A stretch of 64,000 nucleotides of DNA from Pristionchus mayeri (Eukaryota; Nematoda; Chromadorea; Rhabditida; Neodiplogasteridae), in contig BTRK01000003.1 of assembly GCA_036245805.1 (NCBI GenBank), forward strand, positions 17,028,464-17,092,463, read 5' to 3'. The notes beneath the pieces are model-generated. The model did not search any database. It had not been told where the DNA came from and saw nothing but the letters and a program-made list of their open reading frames with translations. Positions 9,001 through 18,254 of the stretch are shown here, in pieces. The first letter of the stretch is position 1; each line of letters starts with the position of its first letter. A program made the translations under genes and the position numbers.

Positions 9001-10242
9001 TTGGGGTGTCCGGAAAGTTCGTATAATGCTTCGGAAAAAGTCAGTTCGCGATCAAATGCAGTGATTGCGCAATCTGTTTGTCAACAATGTATTGTATCAT
9101 TCTGACGTTGAGTAGTGAGAGGATTTAATCAGTCTCCTAGTTGCTACATTGATTCTTGTGATGGACTCCCATCTCTACCTCCGAGCAGTTTTACTTCATT
9201 ACTACCGTCTTGGCCGATCCGTGAAGGAGGCCCACTCTGCCCTGGCCCAGTCGGAAGGAGCTGACGCCCCCTCCATACCCTTCTGCTATAAGTGGTTCTC
9301 CCGCTTCAAGAAAGGGGAGTTTGGTCTCGATTATCAACCCCGCTCTGGACGCCCTCCCTCCCTCGATCAGCCTCTCGTTCTCCGCACACTGAAGCGCAAG
9401 CCCATGGCCAGTGTGCGTGAGTTGAAGAAGGATACTGGTACTCCCAGATCAAGGGTGTCCGATATCCTCCATCGATCTGGGAAGAAGCCGAAACTCCCAC
9501 AAGTGATTCCCCATGACCTCTCCCCCGAACAGCTGAAAAATCGTGTTCAAGTCTGTCGGGAATTACTCCATCGTAGATCCAATCTTCGATGGGTCAATTC
9601 CATCATCGCTACAGATGAGAAGTGGATCACGTACGATAACCCTGTGAGGAGACTGCAATGGGTGGATGCAGATGAGAAGCCCACGCCCGTCCCGAAGAAG
9701 GAAGAGCACGGAAAGAAGGAACTCCTCTGCTTCTTCTTCTCAGTGCTCGGTCCCATCTACTGGGAGATCCTCGCCCCTGGCACCAGCATCAATGCCGACC
9801 TCTTCTCTGAACAACTGGAAGATGTCGCGATCAGAGTCCCTCTCAGACTCCTGAACCAGGGCAAAATTCTTCTTCTGATGGACAATGCTCGCCCACATCG
9901 AGCGAAGATGACCCAGAAGAAAATGGACGAGCTGAAGATCGAGAGGATTCCCCATCCACCGTATTCCCCGGATCTTTCCCCATGCGAGTATCACTGCTTC
10001 CGCTCTCTCTCTGACTTCTGCAAAGGAAAGAAGTTCAAGAATCGAGATGAAGTTGTGTGGTACTTTCGTGAACTGGGCGGTCTCGAAGAAACCCGCATTC
10101 TGGAAGAGAGGAATCGAGACCCTGCCCAATCGCTGGAGGGAGGTAGTGAGAAAGAAGGGGGCATACATTGGTCACTGAGAATTGTAAAGCATTGAATAAA
10201 AAATAAAAACAAAAAATTATACGAACTTTCCGGACACCCCAA
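9001..10242 (+). mobile_element. Mariner transposon, full length but damaged
   Basis: A 1242-bp element with inverted ends TTGGGGTGTCCGGAAAGTTC at 9001 and the complement ending at 10242, flanked by TA at 8999-9000 and 10243-10244. It carries a mariner transposase on the plus strand with a shifted C-terminus. The ends are essentially intact, so it could still be moved by an enzyme supplied in trans. Confidence 0.92.
9164..10195 (+). pseudogene. Mariner transposase with C-terminal frameshift and altered third catalytic residue
   Basis: N-terminal paired-like helix-turn-helix region (about residues 1-110, including CYKWFSRFKKGEFGLDYQPR), then the DDE core. The first D is in IIATDEKW, the second in LLMDNARPH, and the mariner signature is HPPYSPDLSPCEYHCFRSL. 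The third position, 34 residues on and normally D (SPDLxPxDYHLFRSL), is E (codon GAG). The read-through frame ends with an unlike tail. In the next frame, from about 10080, the expected mariner ending appears (FWKRGIETLPNRW, stop at 10176-10178), so a 1-nt indel lies near 10068-10085. The open frame begins at 9149; I prefer the ATG at 9164 (MDSHLYLRAVLL). Confidence 0.85.
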
Positions 10243-10640
10243 TATGTATCAGCTTGCCCAATTACAATTTGAAATGAAATCGGTTAATACCTTGCACCCG
10301 AAAGAGCTAAAATTCAAAAATAGTCGAGTTGTATCTTGCCGTCGATTGCTTTGAATCCGTTTGAGATGAAAATTGGGTCGGATTATGAGCAGGCTACGGC
10401 GCATATATCTAGACATGCGCAGTTTCGATCGATAACGAACTAGGAAAGCATGGATACTTCAATTTTTCAGATAAAGTTGGGCGCTTTTCTCAGCGCTTGA
10501 CCTAGATCGCTAAATATGCCACCGCTGGGCTACATTCACCGAGTACTACATGTGGGCACGTTTTGGAAGAAATCGATTTTTGTCCTAATACCAAGGGTCT
10601 ACACAAATATGTTTACTGAGTTAAAAAAGTCTCTCCTATA
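10243..10640. mobile_element. Diverged arm of a foldback element
   Basis: About 60% similar by eye to the right arm at 62700-62972. Shared blocks include GAGCAGGC-ACGGCGCAT, a CTAGATC segment, TACTACA-GTGG-CAC, and the terminal ATGTT(C/T)AC(C/T)GAGT...AAAGTCTCTC. Only one arm is present. Its left side was probably replaced when the mariner or neighbouring foldback inserted. Confidence 0.45.
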
Positions 10641-10840
10641 TACTACCTGGTAGATCTCAAATGACCATTGATACGAATGGTGATTACTTCTAGAAGCCAT
10701 GATAAATTGTAATATTTTTGTGGTAAATTTGATTAAAAACAAAAATACGACAATAGTATGGACCAGCCTGATACATAGTTGACGTACTTCATTAGTGACC
10801 GCAAGGAAGTACTTATCGTACAAGGTTAACTTTAAAGGTA
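10641..10840. other. Spacer without recognisable features
   Basis: AT-rich sequence between the foldback arm and the third peptide cassette. I see no gene, terminal repeat or similarity to other parts of the window apart from the last 30 bp, which already match the cassette end. Confidence 0.4.
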
Positions 10841-11022
10841 TACCTTTTGCCATCAAATTTCTTTATCCTGCGTCAAAATGAAACAGCACAATTCAAATAC
10901 AACATGGTAAGCACACATAATATTCAGTAATACATCGAATAGTGATAATGGAAGCTGTTTTTCAACGTGGATATTGCTAAACAGACAGAGTAAGCGATAT
11001 ATATGTGGATATTCCCGATCGT

Positions 11023-11341
11023 TATCTGCCTCCCGAATTAGATCCCGAATGGCCTGAAACAAACTTCGATTACTTTTCGATAGGTAATTTTCTTACCCCA
11101 TATCTCTTTACTCTTACTCTCACTGCTGGTTCTGCAAAAATAATTCATTATTGTCGTAATCATAAATGTTTCGACTATCTTTAAACCTACCCTGCTCGCC
11201 ATTTACGATGCTCCCACTGAATCGTTCTCCTGGAAATATCGTTGTCAATCTGATTGCGGTAAATGAGGAGATACCTTGGGCAACATTGAGGAAGGCCAGA
11301 AAGACGAATAGCATAAAGAAGATTCCAACGCCAATTTTCAT
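11023..11341 (-). CDS. Small secreted peptide precursor, copy 3
   Basis: Same three-exon plan as the genes at 3131-3451 and 15027-15347, with exon 1 starting at ATG 11341 and TAA at 11025-11023. Exon 1 is identical in sequence to copies 1 and 4. Exon 3 carries one change that turns GSHSGGR into GSNSGGR in the predicted released peptide. The KR site and signal peptide are kept. Confidence 0.5.
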
Positions 11342-11386
11342 CGTTGTTTTGTGGACGATCATTTACTGATAAATTTCACCATTTTA

Positions 11387-12285
11387 TTAGGTTGGTAAGA
11401 AAGTTCTGTCGCGTACTATTTTTCCTTTTTTTCTTGACTCAATAAATCGTCTGGAAATTCAATTTAACATAAGCTCAAGTGATGTAAGTAGTATAAATCA
11501 ACAGTTTAAGTCGATTCTATTTCGCATATAAAGCGGGTAAATAAATAAAATCTCAAAAATTCTGAAAATGACGATTTTATGGTGTTATTTTTTTGAACTC
11601 AGCCGTTTGAATAAGAGCTATCAATTCCTTATACTGTTTTGAAGGGTGATAACACTAGAGCTGAACATCCATATCTTCACATAACATCCGGCATTCGATA
11701 TGTGTGGGAAGCTGCAGATTGCAAAAAAGGCTGATTTCAAAGAACAATTATCGGTTTCATCATTTGAAAAACTGTAGCTTACGAACAGTTTGGTGCACCA
11801 CTTTTCAATTTAGGGTCAACATTAGTCATGTCGAGTACTTCACTACTCACTACAATTGAGCTTACTGGATCAATTGCTAAATCTTCAGTGATGAGAAATG
11901 CTTAAACACAAAATTAAATTCAGTGAAATTTTCAGAATTAGCGTTGATCCCATGGTGCGCATAATGGTGCGTTCTTATTGTTATGCAATAAAAAAACATG
12001 CCCACTTGTTGCACTCTACAATAGCATATTAGTTATGCCCATATCACATTTCTTCTTTCGACCATGAGCAAATAAAAAATAGGGTTAGTCATCAATTTCG
12101 CTGAATTTGGCAATCGGCTATGCCAGAATTAGTAATAGGAGAGTACTGTGATAACGTTTTCTCGAAATAGTAACCAAGCACTATTAGACTACTGAAGATC
12201 GTATGAAGATTGATCAACTTTGAAAGGCAGGCTAAACCAAAATGTAAAATACGAGAAACGCGACAGAACTTTCTTACCAACCTAA
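11387..12285. mobile_element. 899-bp mariner-type MITE, copy 1
   Basis: Ends TTAGGTTGGTAAGAAAGTTC at 11387 and the complement ending at 12285, with a TA target duplication at 11385-11386 and 12286-12287. The homologous empty site in the other peptide cassettes reads CATTTTATATCCCC, so the insertion point is exact. A second copy of the same length is at 59915-60813. There is no transposase; open frames inside do not resemble one. Confidence 0.9.
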
Positions 12286-12329
12286 TATATCCCCCTTTTC
12301 GATCGAATATTACGAATCTGTGTAATCCA

Positions 12330-12842
12330 CGGGAGAAAAGCTTTCTAGAAACAATGTCTGCAATGGATTGTAGATTTTGCCTGCGTTGCATTCTTGGCTC
12401 AAGTGAACACTTTTTTAGAGATCCATTATTTACCTTGTCCATAAACAGCAATCCATAGACGTGGAAGTCACTGAGATTAGTCTCGTGGATTCTATGAACA
12501 ATAGATGCCATCTCTTTACTGCTCACTTTACCTTCAACGGGCACAACAACTTCAGATATGGTGATCCAATAAGCACTCATAATTGGCTAATTATACGAAC
12601 AAGCTTCACTACACTTCAACTGGTCTTAACGTGTAGACAAGCACCGTGGATTAGTGATCGTTGCTTCAATTTCGTTCACTGAAGCTGTGTTTTTGAAGAA
12701 TTTTAGTGTTTGCTTTTTGTATTTCAAACAACTTCGTACGAACAAATTCGCATCGATGGAAATGTTGTTCAATTTCCTTTGGTTTTTGGACGCCCACCAT
12801 AACAAATCAATGAATCGTAGATAGTTTCACAAGTTCGTTTGA
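12330..12842. repeat. Repeat segment W, right copy (inverted)
   Basis: Reverse complement of 3732-4246, joined directly to the interrupted cassette on its left and to the tandem 0.9 kb units on its right. It contains the same open frames as the left copy, with scattered substitutions. Confidence 0.6.
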
Positions 12843-14742
12843 CAACATGTTGCTTATTCGCTTGGATATCGCAGACATTGTTTCTAGAAAGCTTTTCTCT
12901 CGTGGATTACAACGATTCGTAATCAGTCAGTTTTAATCTGTGTGCTCATGACATATCGATAACATTCAACCAGAAAATTGAGATATTTACCCATGATAAC
13001 GCAAGATCACATTGCAAAAAGTTCGTTGTTCGCTCTACTGAGAAGATGAAAACAATCCTCAAAACAATAAACATCAATCCATAGACGTGGAGGTCACTGA
13101 GATTAGTCTCGTGAAATCTATGAACAATAGATGCCATCTCATTTTGAGACTCCTCCGCGGGTAATGAAATCACCAAAAAACATTACATTAACATATATGG
13201 AGGTCCAGAAGGCGGTATATTCTATACCGTATACCGTATAGAATACCGTATAGTATAGAATACCGTATATACCGTATAGAAAGAGAGAACCGACGAGATT
13301 GTACACGAATAGAAGTAGAGAGTTGCACTGCTGCTGACTTCAGAATGTATGAGCAGAACAATCAACATAACACTGAGAACCATCCCGACGAGACCTAAAT
13401 TGTGACATTCTCATTGGTGAACGTACTGCTCACTTTACCTTCAACGGGCACAACAACTTCAGATATGGTGATCCAATAAGCACTCATAATTGGCTAATTA
13501 TACGAAGAAGCTTCACTACACTTCAAATGGTCTTAACGTGTAGACAAGCACCGTGGATTAGTGATCGTTGCTTCAATTTCGTTCACTGAAGCTGTGTTTT
13601 TGAAGAATTTTAGTGTTTGCTTTTTGTATTTCAAACAACTTCGTATGAACAAATTCGCATCGATGGAAATGTTGTTCAATTTCCTTTGGTTTTTGGACGC
13701 CCACCATAATAAATCAATGAATCGTAGTTTCACAAGTTCGTTTGACAACACGTTGCTTATTCGCTTGGATATCGCAGACATTGTTTCTAGAAAGCTTTTC
13801 TCTCGTGGATTACAACGATTCGTAATCAGTCAGTTTTAATCTGTGTGCTCATGACATATCGATAACATTCAACCAGAAAATTGAGATATTTACCCATGAT
13901 AACGCAAGATCACATTGCAAAAAGTTCGTTGTTCGCTCTACTGAGAAGATGAAAACAATCCTCAAAACAATGAACATCAATCCATAGACGTGGAGGTCAC
14001 TGAGATTAGTCTCGTGAAATCTATGAACAATAGATGCCATCTCATTTTGAGACTCCTCCGCGGGTAATGAAATCACCAAAAAACATTACATTAACATATA
14101 TGGAGGTCCAGAAGGCGGTATATTCTATACCGTATACCGTATAGAATACCGTATAGTATAGAATACCGTATATACCGTATAGAAAGAGAGAACCGACGAG
14201 ATTGTACACGAATAGAAGTAGAGAGTTGCACTGCTGCTGACTTCAGAATGTATGAGCAGAACAATCAACATAACACTGAGAACCATCCCGACGAGACCTA
14301 AATTGTGACATTCTCATTGGTGAACGTACTGCTCACTTTACCTTCAACGGGCACAACAACTTCAGATATGGTGATCCAATAAGCACTCATAATTGGCTAA
14401 TTATACGAAGAAGCTTCACTACACTTCAAATGGTCTTAACGTGTAGACAAGCACCGTGGATTAGTGATCGTTGCTTCAATTTCGTTCACTGAAGCTGTGT
14501 TTTTGAAGAATTTTAGTGTTTGCTTTTTGTATTTCAAACAACTTCGTATGAACAAATTCGCATCGATGGAAATGTTGTTCAATTTCCTTTGGTTTTTGGA
14601 CGCCCACCATAATAAATCAATGAATCGTAGTTTCACAAGTTCGTTTGACAACACGTTGCTTATTCGCTTGGATATCGCAGACATTGTTTCTAGAAAGCTT
14701 TTCTCTCGTGGATTACAAGGATTCGTAATCAGTAAGTTTTAA
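12843..14742. repeat. Tandem duplication of the 0.9 kb unit V
   Basis: Two adjacent units of exactly 903 bp (12946-13848 and 13849-14751) that differ at only a few positions I could find (for example AATAAACATC against ATGAACATC). This implies a very recent tandem duplication or a copy-number polymorphism. Each unit holds the CTATACCGTATACCGT-type palindromic run (about 13213-13285 and 14116-14188). No convincing gene. Confidence 0.88.
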
Positions 14743-15838
14743 TCTTTGTGCTCATGACATATCGATAACATTCAACCAGAAAATTGAGATATTTACCATG
14801 ACAACGGAAGCGATGTTCGCTCTACTGAGAAGATGAAAACAATCCACCACTCCCAATAGTCTCTTTCCATCACCAAGATAATGGAAGTACAAATTGAAAA
14901 AGGATAATTGCAAGTGTATTCCGGCCATTTTTTGTCGGATTTGTGCGTGCAGTAAACAATATTCGTTCGAAAAGTAGGATATAAAATGGTGAAATTTATC
15001 AGTAAATAATCGTCCACAAAACAACGATGAAAATTGGCGTTGGAATCTTCTTTATGCTATTCGTCTTTCTGGCCTTCCTCAATGTTGCCCAAGGTATCTC
15101 CTCATTTACCGCAATCAGATTGACAACGATATTTCCAGGAGAACGATTCAGTGGGAGCATCGTAAATGGCGAGCAGGGTAGGTTTAAAGATAGTCGAAAC
15201 ATTTATGATTACGACAATAATGAATTATTTTTGCAGAACCAGCAGTGAGAGTAAGAGTAAAGAGATATGGGGGTAAGGAAATTACCTATCGACAAGTAAT
15301 CAAAGTTGGTTTCAGGCCATTCGGGATCTCATTCGGGAGGCAGATAACGATCGGGCATATCCACATGCATCGCTTACGCTGTCTGCTTATCCACGTTGAA
15401 AAATAGCTCCCAGAATCAAAATTCGATTTATCACTGAACATTAATTGGCTTACCATGTTGCCTTTGAATTGTGCAGTTTCATTTTGACGCAGGATAAAAA
15501 AGTTTGATGGCAAAAACGTATACGTTCAAAGTCCACCGCCGTTTTGTGGACGATCACTTACTGAATTTTACCATTTTATTTCACCCTTTTCGATCGAATA
15601 TTGTTTACTGCACGTACAAATCCGATAAAAATTGGCCGGAATACACTTGCAATTCTCCTTTTTCAATTTGTACTTCCATTATCTTGGTGATGGAAAGAGA
15701 CTATTGGGAGTGGTGGATTGTTTTCATCTTCTCAGTAGAGCGAACATCGCTTCCCTTGTCATGGTAAATATCTCAATTTTCTGGTTGAATGTTATCGATA
15801 TGTCATGAGCACAAAGATTAAAACTAACTGATTACTAA
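14743..15838 (+). mobile_element. Palindromic cassette carrying a secreted-peptide gene, copy 4
   Basis: Reverse complement of 2637-3731 over its whole length, apparently almost identical. It is followed by about 50 bp (15840-15890) and then the dispersed repeat that also flanks copy 1, but in the other relative orientation. The two loci are therefore not a simple inverted duplication. Confidence 0.72.
15027..15347 (+). CDS. Small secreted peptide precursor, copy 4
   Basis: Reference copy for the family. Exon 1 is 15027-15177 (50 codons plus 1 nt), exon 2 is 15237-15272, exon 3 is 15316-15347; introns are 59 and 43 bp with GTAGGT/TTGCAG and GTAAGG/TTTCAG borders, and the total is 72 aa. The signal peptide ends near VAQG. 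The spacer includes FPGERFSGSIVNGEQ. The second and third exons encode EPAVRVRVKRYG and GHSGSHSGGR. Cleavage after KR would free YGGHSGSHSGGR. No cysteines. Host function is unknown; secretion and processing are predicted from sequence only. Confidence 0.58.
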
Positions 15839-15891
15839 TCTCTGTAATCCACGAGAAGAAATCTTTCTAGAAACAATGTTTGCGATATTCA

Positions 15892-16281
15892 AGCGAATAA
15901 GCAACGTGCCAAAGGAGCTTGAACAACATCGCATCGATGCGTCTCTCTACGACGCACGCGCCGCTAACTCAAAAAAAAGTTGACGGCGCGAATCCGACGC
16001 TTCGCGCTGGGAGTAGTTAGTAACACGCATCGCCTGGTTGAATTCTGAGAGATCTCTGCACTTTGTATACCGGTGACTGTTTCCATTGCTTTATCACACA
16101 GCGTGTCAAAGCGATGGTTTCCTTTGTTTGCCGCGGCGCTCGGTCGATTTTGAAACATAACATTTTGGCTGAAATCAATGAATAAAATGTGAACCAAGAT
16201 AGGTGAAAAATATATCATAGCTCAGCTAGAAAAAGTAAATATACATTTCTAATGCAATAGAGCTCCCAGGATTGTAACCAG
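15892..16281. repeat. Dispersed repeat, second copy of 2253-2637
   Basis: Direct copy of the repeat that truncates the Maverick capsid gene. Here it also forms the left arm of a larger palindrome: about 16100-16278 pairs with 16724-16905, including the GACCGAGCGCCGCG block, with small indels. Confidence 0.8.
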
Positions 16282-16723
16282 TGTGCCTCCCTATAATTGT
16301 TGATAATTTTCATAAAATTTAAAATTTGTTACATGAATTTTTCAAATGTTTAGGTATAAATCGAAAAAGTTGAGAATCCACAGCAATATGGTACCCCACA
16401 TATGTAGAACCTTTTCATATCTACGTTAAGAGCTCTACAATTTGTAGAACTTCGATTTTTTCGAAAATGTTGAAAAATTTCGAGATATTTTAAAAATAAG
16501 TCTTAAATTGGAAGTTTCTCAAAATATTTCAACATTTTCGAAAAAATCGAAGTTCTACAAATTGTAGAGCTCTTCACGTAGTTATGAAAAGGTTCTATAT
16601 ATGTGGGGTACCATATTGCTGTGGATTCTCAACTTTTTCGATTTATACGTAAAAAATTGAAAAATTCATGTAACAATTTTTAAATTTTATGAAAATTATC
16701 AACAATTATAGGGAGGCACACTG
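16279..16723. mobile_element. Palindromic MITE at the centre of a larger palindrome
   Basis: Ends CAGTGTGCCTCCCTATAATT and its complement; the element is almost wholly self-complementary (arms about 200 bp). Flanks GATTGTAAC and GTTACAATC are themselves inverted, so this element sits exactly at the centre of the 16100-16905 palindrome. That placement is unusual for a random insertion and may mark a fold-back or template-switch event. Confidence 0.75.
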
Positions 16724-16958
16724 GTTACAATCCTGGGAGCTCTATTGCATTAGAAATGTATATTTACTTGTTCTAGCTGAGCTATGATATATTTTTCACC
16801 TATTTTGGTTCACATTTTATTCATTTATTTCAGCCAAAATGTTATGTTTCAAGATCGACCGAGCGCCGCGACACACAAGCTTTGACACGCTGTGTATCAC
16901 AAACAATAAGGGCATAGTATAACTACTACACTGTGCTGATGAAATATTGTTTACTTTT

Positions 16959-17217
16959 TTACATGTTCAGCACTTCATTATTTAGTAAGGGATAGGATGT
17001 GAAGGAAGAGAAGGGAGAGAATCGTACTAAATCCGTTTTCCTTCCTTTGAGCTCACTTTGGCCGGGAACGGTAGGTTGGCATCTAAATTGGTTTCGCTTT
17101 TTTTCACCAGATAAAATATTTCTTATCAACAAGAATAACTTACATTCCCTTCACGCATTCTGCTCCAAAACACACTTCCGTGCCTTCAAATCCAGTGCAA
17201 TTGCCGCCTGCTCGAAT
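16959..17217 (-). CDS. 3' exons of a Cys-containing secreted-type protein (partial)
   Basis: Two exons joined in phase: 17217-17144 (after TTGTATTTAG) and 17082-16959 (after CCAATTTAG), ending at TAA. The first encodes GGNCTGFEGTEVCFGAECVKG and the second starts ICQPTVPGQ. The closely spaced cysteines suggest a small EB- or EGF-like module. I could not place the upstream exons; 17230-17630 contains an open frame but no clean donor in phase. It may be the end of a gene broken by neighbouring MITEs. Confidence 0.33.
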
Positions 17218-17495
17218 CTAAATACAATTCATAATCCAACTTTGTGGGAAGGTGGCATATCCTGCCTTTGTAAGCAAAGCCAACTTTTGAGTGAATTTTG
17301 GCAAATTATCAATTCCATGAAAAAGTGAGATCAGATTGCACAAAACAATCAGTTCCGGGATCAACAGCCACAATTCGCTCACTATTTCGCTAAACATAGT
17401 GTTACACTTGTAATCTTTACTTTGCTCATGCACATCGGCTCGCTGTTGTGTCTGACATCGCAGTAGAGATATCTGAAAAAAAGGCAAAAACCAGA

Positions 17496-17672
17496 GCACT
17501 AGGTCGGATGGTAACCTACCGGATGATAACCAAAAAAACTGACCCTTCTGTAGAACGTTCACAGAACAATGTTTGACAATTGGGGAACCTACTGTAAAAG
17601 TTCTACAGAAGGGTCCTTTTTTGGTTATCATCCATTAGGTTATCATCCGACGGTTCTCATCGGACTTAGTGC
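17496..17672. mobile_element. GCACTAG-type MITE, copy 1
   Basis: 177-bp palindromic element with ends GCACTAGGTCGGATGG and complement ending CGGACTTAGTGC. The inner repeat GGATGATAACCAAAAAA / TTTTTTGGTTATCATCC flanks a GTTCTACAGAAGGGTC block. Relatives are at 53986, 55438, 56361 and (as long ends) 57689-59688. Confidence 0.75.
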
Positions 17673-17795
17673 CAAATACACGATATGTTTTTTTTGTAAA
17701 TACGACCGGATGTGTCTCCGATGTTATGATCACTAACTGAAAACATAAATAAAAACACGTTGATGACTTATTTTAAAAATAATGTTGCATCATAA

Positions 17796-17992
17796 CTAGA
17801 GTACTCTTGATGGAATTGATTCCGGAATTCCACTAGTTATTGGAATGCCAATGAGAGACGATTTTTCATCCAATCATTTTGAACCTATCTGTTAAAAAAT
17901 CACTCAAATCGGTTGAGTTTCCCCGAAAATTGACCTCTCTTATTAATGGAATTCCAATAGTTATTGGATGTCCAATTCCAGCAAGAGAACCG
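17796..17992. mobile_element. CTAGAGT-type MITE, copy 1
   Basis: Imperfect palindrome of about 197 bp. It has TAGAGTACTCTTGATGGAAT and AATTCCA(A/C)TAGTTATTGGA blocks at both ends. It is related in its ends to 20177-20549. No coding potential. Confidence 0.5.
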
Positions 17993-18254
17993 TAATCATG
18001 ACCAACTTGGATCCGCAGTCTCTCCTCGTTATCTCACAGATCGGCCTCGGCGCGTACTCGTACATGTTGTCCGTGTAGGCATTCGAGAGACCTGCAACCT
18101 GGAGTAATGGTCTGACTCTCTTCGATTTGCATGCTCTATCGCTTCTCTATTCGATGTTCTACAGAACTATTGCTATTGCTAGCAACCAGCGTATCTGCGC
18201 AGTTTATGAAATCGTTAATACTTTCACCAGTTAAAACTTTTGAATTTCGCATCT

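Larger units (their letters stand above)
10841..12335 (-). mobile_element. Palindromic cassette carrying a secreted-peptide gene, copy 3, interrupted
   Basis: Minus-strand copy of the unit at 2637-3731. Its left inverted end is diverged and short. Its right end is split by the 899-bp mariner MITE at 11387-12285 and resumes with TATCCCCCTTTTCGATCGAATATT at about 12288 before jumping to segment W. Confidence 0.6.

Noticed and set aside
9740..10168. 142-codon minus-strand frame inside the mariner
   Set aside because: Antisense shadow of the transposase.
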